Assembly: GCA_045614605.1 (NCBI GenBank)
Contig: JAZLDH010000012.1
Coordinates: forward strand, 124,001-188,000
Length of the DNA: 64,000 bases
Source: Onthomorpha sp937906975
Lineage (GTDB): Bacteria; Bacteroidota; Bacteroidia; Bacteroidales; P3
Direction of reading: 5' to 3'
The notes beneath the pieces were generated by a model. It made no database searches. It saw only the letters and a program-made list of their open reading frames with translations, and was not told where the DNA came from. Below, in pieces: positions 1-11,800 of the stretch. The position numbers and the translations under genes are program-made. Numbering within the stretch: position 1 is the first letter of the stretch; every line of letters begins with the position of its first letter.

Positions 1-12
1 TCTTAGAGAAAA
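1..12. repeat. possible edge unit of a CTTAG/CTAAG repeat array
   Basis: The window opens with a CTTAG core at 2-6 followed by an A tract, the same word found in the 21-bp phased arrays elsewhere in the window. Nothing matches 21 bp to the right, so if this is an array it lies to the left of the window. Confidence 0.25.
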
Positions 13-15
13 ATA

Positions 16-51
16 AAAGCGGAGTAGATTTATTTCAATCTACTCCGCTTT
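16..51 (-). terminator. intrinsic terminator of the first T9SS cargo gene
   Basis: A perfect 15-bp stem (16-30 with 37-51) with a 6-nt loop. On the minus strand it is followed by a T-rich tract, and it sits just past the stop codon at 70. Confidence 0.9.
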
Positions 52-69
52 ATGTATTTGAGAATTAAA

Positions 70-3000
70 CTATTCTACTATTAGTTTCTTAGTTACAACT
101 TTGCCTTCGGATAATACATTTATATAATATACTCCGCTTGCAAATTCTGATAAATCTATTTCGTAAGTTGTAGTATTTGCTTTTATATCTTCTTTCATTA
201 AGATTTGACCTTTAAGATTTGCTATTGTAATTGTCGCATCTGAATTTAAGTCTGATATGTTTAATATACTAACATACTTAGCTGGATTTGGATATAGGTT
301 TATTGTCATTGTGTTGCTTAAGGCTTCTTGTAATGAAGCAAGTGTTGTAAATGTTCTTACTTCTCCTTCGTATTCATTTTCGCCACAAGTAACAAATGCT
401 TTAAACTCATATTCTGTTGCTGCTGCAAGTCCCGATATTTCAACTGTGATTGCAGCAAAGTTTTCTCCTGTGTAGTTTGCAATAGTCCATTCTTCTTGAT
501 TTGTAACTCTGTATTTAAATCCTACTGAACTTATTCCTTCGTTTCCAACAGTTAATGTTGCTGTTAATGTTGCAGAGTTGTCTGTAATATTTGTTGCATC
601 TGTTGTTGCAATTTGTGGTAATATTACTTGTTTTACAAAATCTAATGTTGCCCATTCAGAGTAAGTTCCTTCTGAACATATTGCTCTAACTTTAACTGTG
701 TGTTCTCCGTTTGCTAAGTTTGTAAGTTGATGTGCTGGTGCATTAACAATTATTGGTTCTGTTTCGTCTAATTGTAATTCCCATTGTGTTTCACTTCCTG
801 CTGCTTGCCAAGATACATTGATTGTATCAAATGCTTGTTCTGCTACAAGGTTTACAGGAGCAAAGCAAGGAACTTCTGGATTTATTTCTGTAATACTGAA
901 ATTATCTATAATAGCTCCTGGTTGAACTCCCATTGATTCGTCATTAACCCAAACAAATACTAATTTTCTTGGCTCTTGTGGTGTTGGCAATGCAATGTTT
1001 ACTGTTGTTGTTTGGTTAGCTACATAATTTCCTCCTTCTGCATTTGTCAATATTATACCTTGTCCATAGCTTGCATTAGCAAATGATGGAAGTGGATATT
1101 CTAATGTAGGTTCAAAAGCAGTGCTTTCTGGAACGAAGAATACTTTTAGATAATCGTAAACTTCTGAGCCAATAACTTCTCCTCCTACTGTAAGGTCAAA
1201 ACTTATTGCAATAGAGTCTGATTCTCCGAATGAGAATACTTTTTCTGCTACTATCACAGAAATACCGCTTCCATAGTTTGTAGTTACTCCATTATCTCCT
1301 GAAACAAATAACGCTCCTGATGTTAATGAAGAAGGATTTGCAACAACCCATCTATTAGCACAAACTCCGTTTTTCAACAACCAACCTGTTGCTTGTCCTT
1401 GTTCAAATTCAAAATCACAAGTATATGGTACTGGTGTTGGGTCTGGTGTAGTTGTAAATGACACTCCTACTGACCAAGGTGAAACAGATGTTTCGCTACA
1501 AATTGCTCTTAAATGAACAGTGTAATTCATTTCTGATTCAAGGTTATCTATCACAACAGGACTTTCTGCAACTTCTACTGGTGTTGCTGCATCAATGCTT
1601 CCGCCTTGTGGTACTACAACATATTCATAACCTTCCATTGTTTCGTTTTGAGGGAATGTTAATAGAACTGTATTATTAGTAACATCACTTACAGAAAGGT
1701 TGATTGGAGCTTCGCAATCTGACCATTGATTAACAGCGATGTTATCTACAAATATATAGTTACTTCCATTAGATTGTGTACTTTCAACATAGAATGCAAA
1801 TTTCACAAATCCTGAATATGCAACACCTTCTGCGTTTTCTAATTTAAATTTAACTCTTGTTGGAGTTTGATTGAAATCAGCAAAATCACGAGTAGTATCA
1901 GCATCAGAATCTGTATAGATAAGTGCATTTGAACTTATCCATGTATTACCGTTGTCAGTAGATATTAAAACTACAAACTTATCATCTGGAGCTGCAGAAG
2001 GTGCTGAGTCATCCATTGTTTTACGAGCTAAAACATCTAAACTTAATTCATAAACGCCTTCATTTGGTATGCTTATTGTTGGAGTAATCAACCAGAATTT
2101 AGCAGTAGTTCCATATACGTATGCTTGCATTCTTCCATTGCTTATTCCGCCAACAGTAAGAGAAGCATTATATGTCCATGGACTTTCATAGATAGAAGGT
2201 ATTTGTAAATCGTTTGTATATACTGTGTCTGTTAAAGCTCCTTTTCTAAACAACCAACATTCATCTGGTGTAATATTGAATGATTCACCCCAAGGAAGTT
2301 GTGTGATTGCTCCACAAGGAGTTTGAGAAACAATTTCAGTATAGTCTGTTTGGTTTCCTTCTTGACAAACCACAGCAACTCTGAAAGTATATTCTGTATT
2401 AAAGTCCAAACCTGTTATTACTTGTGATTGAGTTGTAGAAGTAATAACTGTCCAATCTGAATCAAATTCAGATTGATATTCTATAATGTATGAAGCATTT
2501 TGAGAATAATCAACAAATGACAAGTTTGCATCTATACCATTTTCACCTTGTGTATATTCTACATTCAAATCAACTGCTTCTCCACAGTTACCTGCTACCA
2601 AAGAAATATTATCTATTGCTAAGGCAGGATTAGTTCCTGTTGAAGTATTGTTATACCACATTATAACTAATTTTCTAATTGAGTTAGAGTAAGTAGCATC
2701 TAATTCTATAGTATCTGTTTGCCATGTATTTTGATCAACAAGATCCTCAGAAATTGCATAAGAACTATTGATTAGTGTACTAGTTGGTATGCTCATTGTA
2801 TCAGGCAAAAGATATATTTTACCATAATCATAAGCAGATATACCCATTGTTTGTCCCATTGCTTTCCAATCATAAGTAAGAGTGAATTCAGGTGCTTGTC
2901 CAAATGAAATGTAAGTTACAGCGTATGATCTTGATTGAGATGTAAACAAATATGTATTGCTATCTCCATTGTTTTCGCTAATATACATTGCCTTTCCATT

Positions 3001-5634
3001 GCCTTCTGAATTGTTTGTAGCAGTTCCTATAACCCATTTATTAACTCCGCTATAATTTCCTAAATCCCATTCAGGTGCAAAGTTAGTATCAAAGTTTTGT
3101 GTGTAAGGAATTGTATTAATTATTGGGATAAATACATTTGCAACATCTGAGTAATCTCCATCACAATCTTGTTTTACTGCAAAATAATATGTACCTTCAC
3201 TCAATCCTTCTATTGTATATGGTAATTGATCTGCTGATGCAATTTGTATTTGTTGGTTTGCCGGTACTGTTTGAGGATTAAATTCCATTTCAGAGTTAGC
3301 TTGTCCGTAAGCAATCACCCAACCAGAACCATTTCCATTTGAAGTATCAAAATTAACAGATACATTGTTTGTAGATACTCTTTGTACTGTTAGTCCATAC
3401 ACAGCTGGACATTCAGGAGCGGTTTGAACACTTACATCATCTATTAATATTGTAGATGTAACCTCGTTAAATACAAATGCAAATCTTCCTCGTCCTTGAA
3501 GAGATGTTAATCCTACTTCAAAAGTAGCATAGTCTGTATTTTGAGCTGTTAAATCTATTGTTCTGATTAATTGAAAACGAGAAGTATCACTTGCAGAAGA
3601 GAAAACGCTTTCTTCTTCTGATAAAGCATATACCTTAACTCTTATGTCATTAGTTGAACTTGCGTTATTCTTTCTCATACCGAAAACAAGCATTTCTCCT
3701 CCTGTAAACTGCATTGAAGGAGATATCATCCAAGAACTAACTGGATCTACTGAATATGAAGAAGAATAACCTCTCAAACAACCAGTTCCACTTAATGGAT
3801 ATACACTATTACGCATCCAATAATAAGAGTTATGATTAGTTACTTGCACCCAACAAAGAGGAGCATCAGCATTACCTAATCCCTCAGGAGCAACAAAAGG
3901 ATTTTCAAAACCTTCTGTCCAAGGGAAAGAAGTAATCATTCCACAAGGAGTAGTAAACGTTATAGTTTCTGAATATTCGCTCATAGAACCATCTTCACAT
4001 AAAACTTTAACTCTAACAGAATATGTTGTAGCATAAGCTAATCCTGTTATTTCAGCAGGAATTGTTTCAGTTGTAATAGAAGTCCAGTTATCTGTTCCAT
4101 TTAGTGAATATTCTACGATATAATGATCTACAGCAGGATTAGCATTTACAAAAGATACTTCTGCTATTACACCATCTTGGTCTTCGTCAAAATCTACTTC
4201 CAAATTATTTACCATTCCGCAAGTTAAAGCAACAAGAGATATATTATCAACTGCTGCAGGTGGATTAGTTCCTTCCATAAAGTCATTAGCCCAACGAAGA
4301 ACTAATTGCATTGTTTGACCAGAGTAAGAAGCTGGCAATAATATTTCTTGTCTTTCCCAGCTTGACTTAGAAGAATAAGCACCAATTTGATTATTTCCAT
4401 TAGCTGATTGTCCATTTGGAACAAGATGCACATACAATTCATCATAACCATTTTCTCCAATACATTTTACATCAAATGCAAGTTTAAAGTTTAATGCTTC
4501 TGGGAATTGTATATATCTTTTAGCATAAACATTTGATGAAGATGTATTATCATAAACATTTGATAAACCATTATTAGAAGATATGTATAAAGCTCCACTA
4601 TTTGAAGGATCTGTTGTATTGTTTTCAGCTATTCCCCAATACCATTTGTTAGTATTGTTTCCATTCTCCAATAACCAAGATGAAACTGATTCTTCTGTAT
4701 CGAAAGTTTCATTATATGGTAATGTTGCTATTTGAGATGATGAAACAGTTGTAGAAAACGTTTGAGTAACTTCTGCACTTAAAGATGTTTCATCGCATAT
4801 CGTCCACACTTTTATAGTATAGTTTGTCAAACCTGTTAAATCGGTTAAAGTTGTTGTAGTTCCAGTTACATTCGGTAAAGAAGTCCATGTTTCTGTTCCT
4901 GTTTCTTTGTATGCAACTCCGAAAGTATTTTGTCCTTCTGGTGCAGTCCATGTTACAACTGCTGAATTGTCTGTAATTTGAGCTACATTAACGTTTGATG
5001 GAGGAAAACAAAAGCCTTCTGCACTATTTATTGTAAATTTTGTATTTGGTCTTAGGGTAAAAGTTTCATTATAATTACCCCAACCAGTAGATATATTGGT
5101 TATATCTATAGAAGGTGCCCATTCTGAATGCACATTTGTCATTCCATTTGTAGTTGGTGTTACATAAAAATATCCATCTTCGTTTTCTGAAAGAGTAGTT
5201 CCAGAATTATTCAAATACGCAACAACCAAATTTCCTGTTCCAGTATAGTTAAAAGGTGCAGTTAGGTTGATTGTTACCCAACCTTGAGAGAAAACAACAT
5301 TTCCTGTAAACACTTGCGTAAGACTATCCGCAACAACTCTATCGTTAGCTCCATAAAAAGCATTTCTACTTACTTCCCCCATGTAAATTGTTGTAGAAGT
5401 AGCATTCATAGTCTCTGTTAAAGCGTACTGATAGCTAATAGATGTAATTAAACCTGAAGGTATTTCTGTACTTAAGTACAAACTCTGACTATAACTAGTC
5501 GTATGATACCCCTCAATAGGCATATAACTCACTTGTGTGCCATTTCCGACCGTTACCTCAGTCTGAGCATTCACCAAACGAATGCCAAACAAGAGGAACA
5601 ATAGAATTGTCCAATTTTTTCTAAATTTACCCAT
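70..5634 (-). CDS. T9SS type A cargo: giant adhesin-like protein with FN3 and cleaved-adhesin/MAM-like domains
   Basis: A 1854-residue secreted protein. Residues 1-23 are a signal peptide ending VNAQ. A beta-rich N-terminal domain (about 25-205) is shared with the next gene. It is followed by alternating fibronectin type III domains (first at about 208-297) and cleaved-adhesin or choice-of-anchor-J-like domains, recognisable by recurring WxxGTAxN and ISxDNGxSN motifs. The last 75 residues are a T9SS type A sorting domain (LYPNPA at 1780-1785, then SGVYYINV and KKLIVE). The protein is expected to cross the outer membrane through the T9SS and be anchored on or released from the cell. Binding or degradative function cannot be read from the sequence and no catalytic motif is evident. 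It has its own promoter and terminator. The paralogue at 5806-12174 lies directly upstream on the same strand. Confidence 0.92.
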   Translation of the reverse strand: MGKFRKNWTILLFLLFGIRLVNAQTEVTVGNGTQVSYMPIEGYHTTSYSQSLYLSTEIPSGLITSISYQYALTETMNATSTTIYMGEVSRNAFYGANDRVVADSLTQVFTGNVVFSQGWVTINLTAPFNYTGTGNLVVAYLNNSGTTLSENEDGYFYVTPTTNGMTNVHSEWAPSIDITNISTGWGNYNETFTLRPNTKFTINSAEGFCFPPSNVNVAQITDNSAVVTWTAPEGQNTFGVAYKETGTETWTSLPNVTGTTTTLTDLTGLTNYTIKVWTICDETSLSAEVTQTFSTTVSSSQIATLPYNETFDTEESVSSWLLENGNNTNKWYWGIAENNTTDPSNSGALYISSNNGLSNVYDNTSSSNVYAKRYIQFPEALNFKLAFDVKCIGENGYDELYVHLVPNGQSANGNNQIGAYSSKSSWERQEILLPASYSGQTMQLVLRWANDFMEGTNPPAAVDNISLVALTCGMVNNLEVDFDEDQDGVIAEVSFVNANPAVDHYIVEYSLNGTDNWTSITTETIPAEITGLAYATTYSVRVKVLCEDGSMSEYSETITFTTPCGMITSFPWTEGFENPFVAPEGLGNADAPLCWVQVTNHNSYYWMRNSVYPLSGTGCLRGYSSSYSVDPVSSWMISPSMQFTGGEMLVFGMRKNNASSTNDIRVKVYALSEEESVFSSASDTSRFQLIRTIDLTAQNTDYATFEVGLTSLQGRGRFAFVFNEVTSTILIDDVSVQTAPECPAVYGLTVQRVSTNNVSVNFDTSNGNGSGWVIAYGQANSEMEFNPQTVPANQQIQIASADQLPYTIEGLSEGTYYFAVKQDCDGDYSDVANVFIPIINTIPYTQNFDTNFAPEWDLGNYSGVNKWVIGTATNNSEGNGKAMYISENNGDSNTYLFTSQSRSYAVTYISFGQAPEFTLTYDWKAMGQTMGISAYDYGKIYLLPDTMSIPTSTLINSSYAISEDLVDQNTWQTDTIELDATYSNSIRKLVIMWYNNTSTGTNPALAIDNISLVAGNCGEAVDLNVEYTQGENGIDANLSFVDYSQNASYIIEYQSEFDSDWTVITSTTQSQVITGLDFNTEYTFRVAVVCQEGNQTDYTEIVSQTPCGAITQLPWGESFNITPDECWLFRKGALTDTVYTNDLQIPSIYESPWTYNASLTVGGISNGRMQAYVYGTTAKFWLITPTISIPNEGVYELSLDVLARKTMDDSAPSAAPDDKFVVLISTDNGNTWISSNALIYTDSDADTTRDFADFNQTPTRVKFKLENAEGVAYSGFVKFAFYVESTQSNGSNYIFVDNIAVNQWSDCEAPINLSVSDVTNNTVLLTFPQNETMEGYEYVVVPQGGSIDAATPVEVAESPVVIDNLESEMNYTVHLRAICSETSVSPWSVGVSFTTTPDPTPVPYTCDFEFEQGQATGWLLKNGVCANRWVVANPSSLTSGALFVSGDNGVTTNYGSGISVIVAEKVFSFGESDSIAISFDLTVGGEVIGSEVYDYLKVFFVPESTAFEPTLEYPLPSFANASYGQGIILTNAEGGNYVANQTTTVNIALPTPQEPRKLVFVWVNDESMGVQPGAIIDNFSITEINPEVPCFAPVNLVAEQAFDTINVSWQAAGSETQWELQLDETEPIIVNAPAHQLTNLANGEHTVKVRAICSEGTYSEWATLDFVKQVILPQIATTDATNITDNSATLTATLTVGNEGISSVGFKYRVTNQEEWTIANYTGENFAAITVEISGLAAATEYEFKAFVTCGENEYEGEVRTFTTLASLQEALSNTMTINLYPNPAKYVSILNISDLNSDATITIANLKGQILMKEDIKANTTTYEIDLSEFASGVYYINVLSEGKVVTKKLIVE

Positions 5635-5671
5635 AATTTTTTATTTTTATAATTATTAAAAGTTAAACTTG

Positions 5672-5703
5672 CAAAAATACAACATTTTCCCCTATCTAAC
5701 AAA
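5672..5703 (-). promoter_or_regulatory. Bacteroidota-type promoter for the 70-5634 gene
   Basis: On the minus strand TTTG (5700-5703), a 20-bp spacer, then TATTTTTG (5672-5679), matching the Bacteroidota sigma-ABfr consensus TTTG-N19/20-TAnnTTTG. It lies 38 bp before the start codon. Confidence 0.8.
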
Positions 5704-5789
5704 AATACAATTACATATCGCGTACGAAATATTCCAAAAAAATACATATATGCAATTATCTTTTTAAAATTATAACGAAAAAAATAAAG

Positions 5790-5815
5790 CAAAGAAAAAA
5801 TTTTCTTATTCTTTG
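5790..5815. repeat. two-unit phased repeat at the stop codon of the 5806-12174 gene
   Basis: CAAAG (5790-5794) and CTTTG (5811-5815) are inverted copies of the core word, 21 bp apart, with A/T runs between. The stop codon (5806-5808) lies inside the pair and the last codons of the protein overlap the second core. The imperfect palindrome could act as the terminator of the upstream gene. Confidence 0.5.
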
Positions 5816-8800
5816 ATTATTTTTATTGTTTGTGTAGAACGTTCATCAAATACTTTCAAATAGTAAACTCCGCTTGATAGTGTATTTAAGTTGATTTCTA
5901 TTCTCTCTGTGTTTATTTCTATTTCTTTTAGTATTCGTCCTTGTAAATCACTCAACACTGCTTTTGCACCTTTTTCAAAGCCTTTTACTTCCAAGTATGC
6001 TTTTTCTTGTGCAGGGTTTGGATATAGATTAACCCCTACCGTTTCTTTTATTTCTGCCAATGAAGATTCTTCTGTTGTAAAACTTAACTCTTCACCTTCT
6101 ATTACAGTGTTTTCTGTTGTAACAAATGCTTTGTACACATAGGTTGTTTGTGGTAATAGATTTGAAACAATTACTGAAATTTCACCTTCACCCTCTACCA
6201 TTATAGAATCCCAAAGTGTATTTGTTGATTCTTTGTAATAGAATCCTTTTGTTATTAAATCAATTGTTCCTTCTGTTATTTCGGCATTTAAAACTGCTGA
6301 GGTTTGAGTGATTGCTGTTGCAGGAAGAGTTGTTACTATTGGGAGAATAACTGTATCTAATGTTGTAAAGGTTACACTTGCCCATTCCGATGTTTCTGCT
6401 CCGCAGTTTGCTCTTACCTTAATTTCATATTCTGTTGATGGTAATAGATTTGTTAAAGTATATGATGGAGTTGTTACTTCTATTACATTTTCTTCAGTTA
6501 TTTTTACTTCCCATTGTGTTTCTTCGCCTTGAGGAGTCCATGTTATGTTAGCTGTTGTTGCTGTAATATCAGAGGCCACCAAATTTTCTGGCACCAAACA
6601 TTCTTCATCTATATCACCCATTGTAGTAATGCTAATATTATCTATAATCGCTCCTGGTTGAGTTCCCAACATGTAATCATTTCTCCATAAGAAAACTAAT
6701 TTCTTTTGTTCATTAACAGGAGTTGGAATAGTGATTGTTTGAGTTCCTTCTAACATAGCAACAGCATTAACACCCATTTGTTGTAAAATTACATCTTGTG
6801 CATAGTCGCTTGTTGCATATATACATTCTTGGTCTATATTTAATGAATTTGATGGATTGAATACTTCATTTGCTGGTAGCAAGAACACTTTCAAATAATC
6901 ACAATAAATATTAGAAGTAACTTGACCGCCTACTGATAAATCAAAACTAATGGTTGTGTATTGAGAATTATCAAATTGGAAAAGTTTTTCAGCAATTACT
7001 ACACTACTTGAACTTGCAGAATAATTAGCACTCACAGAGTCATTAGAAATAAATAATGATGAAGATGTTCTGCCTGCAGGTGTTCCAACCATCCATTGAT
7101 TAACACAACTTCCGTTTCTTAACAACCAACCATTATTTCCTGGTTGATCAAAATTACAAGTATATGGAATAGTATCTGCGTCTTGCAGAGTAGAGAATGT
7201 TAACATTTCTGATGGTAGTGAATACAATTCTTCTTCACAAACGCTTTGTACATTTACTTCATAAGTTTCAAAAGAACTTAATGATAATGTATATGTAGAA
7301 TTTGATGTTGTATATGAAATTGTATCCGTAGAGCCTGAAACAACACAATTGATTTTATAGTTTTCTGCACTTCCTTCCCAAGTTATATCCGCAGTATTTG
7401 CAGTTATATTTGAAACATCAATATTTGTTGGTGCTTCGCATATAACTCCTGTTATAGATACATTGTCTATTGCTGGTGGTACTTGTTGCATTTGTGTGTA
7501 ACTTTGAGAGTAGCCCCAAGTATAGAATACTATTTTCTTTATTCCATCTAATTCTGGCAGTTCTATATCTGCTCTTGTCCATTGATTTACTCCACCGAAA
7601 GTAGCAATTGCTTCATTTGGATCGGTATATGTTGCTATAATTTCATCTTCTTCATTTTTGATAAGCACATATAATCCTGCAGTAACGCTACTTCCCCAAA
7701 CTTGTCCTGAAACCTTATAATCGAAACTTAGAGTGTGTTCTACTCCACCGCCTTCAAAATCAAATTCTCTATATAAATAAGCATAAGAATAGTTCCAGCC
7801 TGATTGAAGTGTTACAGCGTAAGCATCTCCTCCGTTATTTGATAAATAAGCTGCCTTATTATTTCCTTCGGTTTCTGATAATGTAGAATAAGTTGCATTT
7901 CCAATTGCCCAAGCATTAACTGTATTTGCTACCATTACCCATTTTTGATTGTCTAAATCATCATTAAATGTTGTTTCAAAAGGAAGTGGTGTTGGTTGGC
8001 TTGGAGTTGAGAATGTAATTGGCTCAGACCAATCTGAATATTGTCCTTCTGAACAAACTCCTCTAACAGCAACTGTGTAAGTTACACCATCTACAAGATT
8101 ATTCAAATAAGTTCCTGCATTATTCATTGTTACTGGTGAAGCTGTTGTAAAGTCTATTGTATTGCCTGGCACAAGAACATATTCCCATTGTGTGGCTTGT
8201 CCAAATTCCATAAAAGTTAATTCTGCTGAATTAGCTGTTATATTTCCTACATTAACCATTGATGGAATTTGACAAGGTTGCCATTCTGATATTTGTGCAT
8301 TATCAATAAATATCTTTGAGGTTGAACCTTCTCCATAAAATGCAATTTTAACAATACCTGTCAATGGATGATTGTTTTCATCAACTAATTTCATTTTTAT
8401 GTTTGAAGCCTCAAGATTAAACATAGATATGTTATAATCATAATTAACATTATTACCACTTCCAAAGATAAGAGCGTTAGAAGTTGGCCAAGAAAGTCCA
8501 TTATCTGTAGAAATTAATATAGCAAACTTATCTCCGTTAGGAGCAGGTGCTAAAACATCATTATTAACATCACGTCTATAAACATCAAGTGATAATTCAT
8601 ATATAGTATCTCCATTTCCTAAATCAAATGATGGAGTAGTAATCCAATATTTAGCATATTCGTAAGATAGGTTTGCGTAAATTTTTCCTCCGCCAACGCC
8701 ATTCACTGTTTCGTAATCGCTATATTTCCAACCATTAGCATTAGATATGTTTAAATCACTAACATAGGTAATTGAATCTAACATATCTCCGTACATTTGT

Positions 8801-11800
8801 GTCCAACAAGAATTTGGTGCACCATTGAATTGTTCAAGCCAAGGGAAAGAAGATATTATTCCACAAGGAGTGGTAATTGAAGATTCTACATAATCTGTAA
8901 CATTTCCATTATCACAAATTACAGAAACTCTAACTTGATATGTTGTTTCTGGAGCAAGATTTGTTATTAGATAGCTTTCTTCTGTTGTAGTTATAATTGT
9001 CCAATCTGTTTGTTCTTCTGTTTTATATTCTATATTGTAAGTAACGTTAGAGGTGTTGTTATCTGTATAAGTAACCATTATTCCTGAAGAAGCGCCCTCT
9101 ACATTGGCTAGAGATAAGTTTACAATTGGAGCACAAGTCAAAGCATTAACAACTATATTGTCAATTGCAATTGGAGGATTTTGTCCACCATAAGTATCAT
9201 TACGCCATGCAAACACTAATCTATATACTCCGTTTGCATATTCTGCACCAAGAGTAATATCTTCTGACTGCCAATTTGTTTGTTGTTCTAATTCATCAGT
9301 TATACTGTAATCTTCATTAGGAAGATCGCTTTGATTTAAATCATAATTCAAAGGAAGTAGATACACTCTTCCGTAATCACAACCACTTTCTCCATTAGCC
9401 TTCCAATTAAATGAAATATTAAACGCAGGGAAGTTACCAAAGACAAGATTTGTCATTGCATAAGAAATAGTAGTTGCATTATTTGTATAAGCATTTGAGA
9501 TTCCGTTATCATTACTTATATACAGAGATTTTCCACCATCAGTTCCACAATCAAGAGCAGAGCCAACACTCCATTTATTAATTGAATCGTTAACAAAAGT
9601 CCAAGCATACATCAAACTATCATTAAAGTTTTGAGCATATGGCATTGTTTGTGCAAGAGGAATTTCTACTCTTTCTGCTTCAGAATAAGCGCCTCCACAA
9701 TTAGACTTAACTGCAAAATAATATACCCCTGTATTAAGATTATTTATCACAATAGGTAAAACATCTATAGGGCTTACAGTTAAAGTATCGTTAGAAACTT
9801 CAGGATTAAACACTCCTGTAGAATCTGCTTGTCCGTAAGCAATAGTCCAACCTGCACCAACAGAATTTTGAGTATCAAATTCTACCTCAACACTTGAAGA
9901 TGAAAGAACATTAACAGTTAAACCAAAAACATCTGGACATAACGGTCTGTTGTCAATAGTAAATTCATCTATCCAAAATTCGCTTGTAGGCTCATCAACC
10001 ACAAGAGCAATTCTTCCAACTCCACCAATATCTGACAAATCAACACCCATTTTCTTAAATTCATTAGAAGCATAGTTGCATACTACTGTATCTAATAATT
10101 CAAATAAAGAAGTATCGCTAAGAGATGTTATATCTGTTTCTGTAGCATCATAATAATATAGTTTAAACTTAGGTTCATCAGATGCTGCATGCTTTTTGAG
10201 TTTGAAAGTTAAAATTTGGTTACCATCAAAATTGATTAAAGGAGTTATTAACCAATCATTATAAGTACCGAAACTATTATTTCCATAAAATCCTAAGCTA
10301 TTATTTCCTTCCGAAGCATAAGATGTCTGTTCCCATTTATAGTAATAATCTCCGAAATTAATAATTGCCCAGCATTTTGGCGCATATTCATTTCCTATTT
10401 GATTATTTTCAGAAACAAAATCTTCCTCAAAGCTTTCTGTCCATGGGAAAATTGAAATTACACCACAAGGAGTAGTAAACGAAACTATTTCTGAATATTC
10501 TGAATATTCGTTGTCAGGACATTGAACTCTTGCTCTTATTAAATAGTTACTTGAATATAACAATCCTTCTAATACAACACTTTGTTCAGAAGAAGAAATA
10601 GTAACCCAATCATTAGAATTAGATAATTTATACTCGATAAAATAATTCAAATCCTCAGAAGTATTATTATCAAACAAAGAAACTTCCGCTCTCAATCCAT
10701 TTTCATCATCAACAACATTAACAGCAATATCCTCAACTCTTCCACAATTAATCGCTTCAATAGAAATATTATCAATTGCTGCAGGAGGTTGTTGTCCAGC
10801 AACGAAGTCATTTCTCCAAATGAATACTAAATTATAAACACCATTAGCATAATCACCTGGAATTGTTATTTCCTCTCTCTGCCATGAATTATTAGCACTC
10901 AATCTATCGGTAATGCTTCCTTGTTCCAATACAATATTATTAGAAATTTCCATAGTAGGAGGCAATAAATAAGCTCTCATATAATCAGAGTTACCTTCCC
11001 CAAGACAATTATAATCAAAAGTTAGTTTAAACTCAGGAGCATCAGTAAATTGAATAAATCTTGAAAAATAAACAGTAGAAGTAGCATCAGTATTATAATG
11101 ATTATTCAATCCTTCGTCATCACTAACATACATAGAACCGCTTATAGTAGCAGAATTTCCCAATGCAGAATTTGTAGCCGTTCCATAGTGCCATTTATTT
11201 GTTTGATTACCATTTAAAATTGTCCACAAAGCTCCATCTTCTGGATTGTCAAAATTACAAACAAATGGTAATGATGAAATTTGTGTAGCAAGCGGAAGTG
11301 TAGTAAATGACATTGTAGTAGCTACACTTGATTCGCTTTCACAAACACTCCAAATCTTCAATTCATAATTAGTATTTGCTTCCAAATAATTTATAAGAAG
11401 AGAATTAGTATTTGTTGTAAGAGTGTCAAACCATATAATTTCATTAACCTTCTTATAAGTTGCCATATAAGATTGCACATCCTCAACAGCAGGCCATTCA
11501 AAAATTGCACTTTGATCATTAATTTGTTGTGCAACTATTTCTGTTGGCGGATTACATGAAGCAGCAAAAGAATTAATCACAAACTTCACGCTAGGTCTAC
11601 TATTCAATACCATTCTCATTGCTGAATTAACAGTTTCAGGAGCATTGATAGAAATTGGTTCATTGCCTCTGTAACAAGTTATTGTTTTATTTCCAACAAC
11701 AGGACAAGTATTAAACATTCTGTAACCATCAGTCATTGCGCCTGAATTATTCAAATAAGCAACTACAAGATTACTTTCTCCGCTGTAATCAAAAGGAGTA

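Noticed and set aside
5571..5792. 73-residue reading overlapping the start of the first cargo gene
   Set aside because: It covers that gene's promoter and signal peptide in another frame and resembles no protein.
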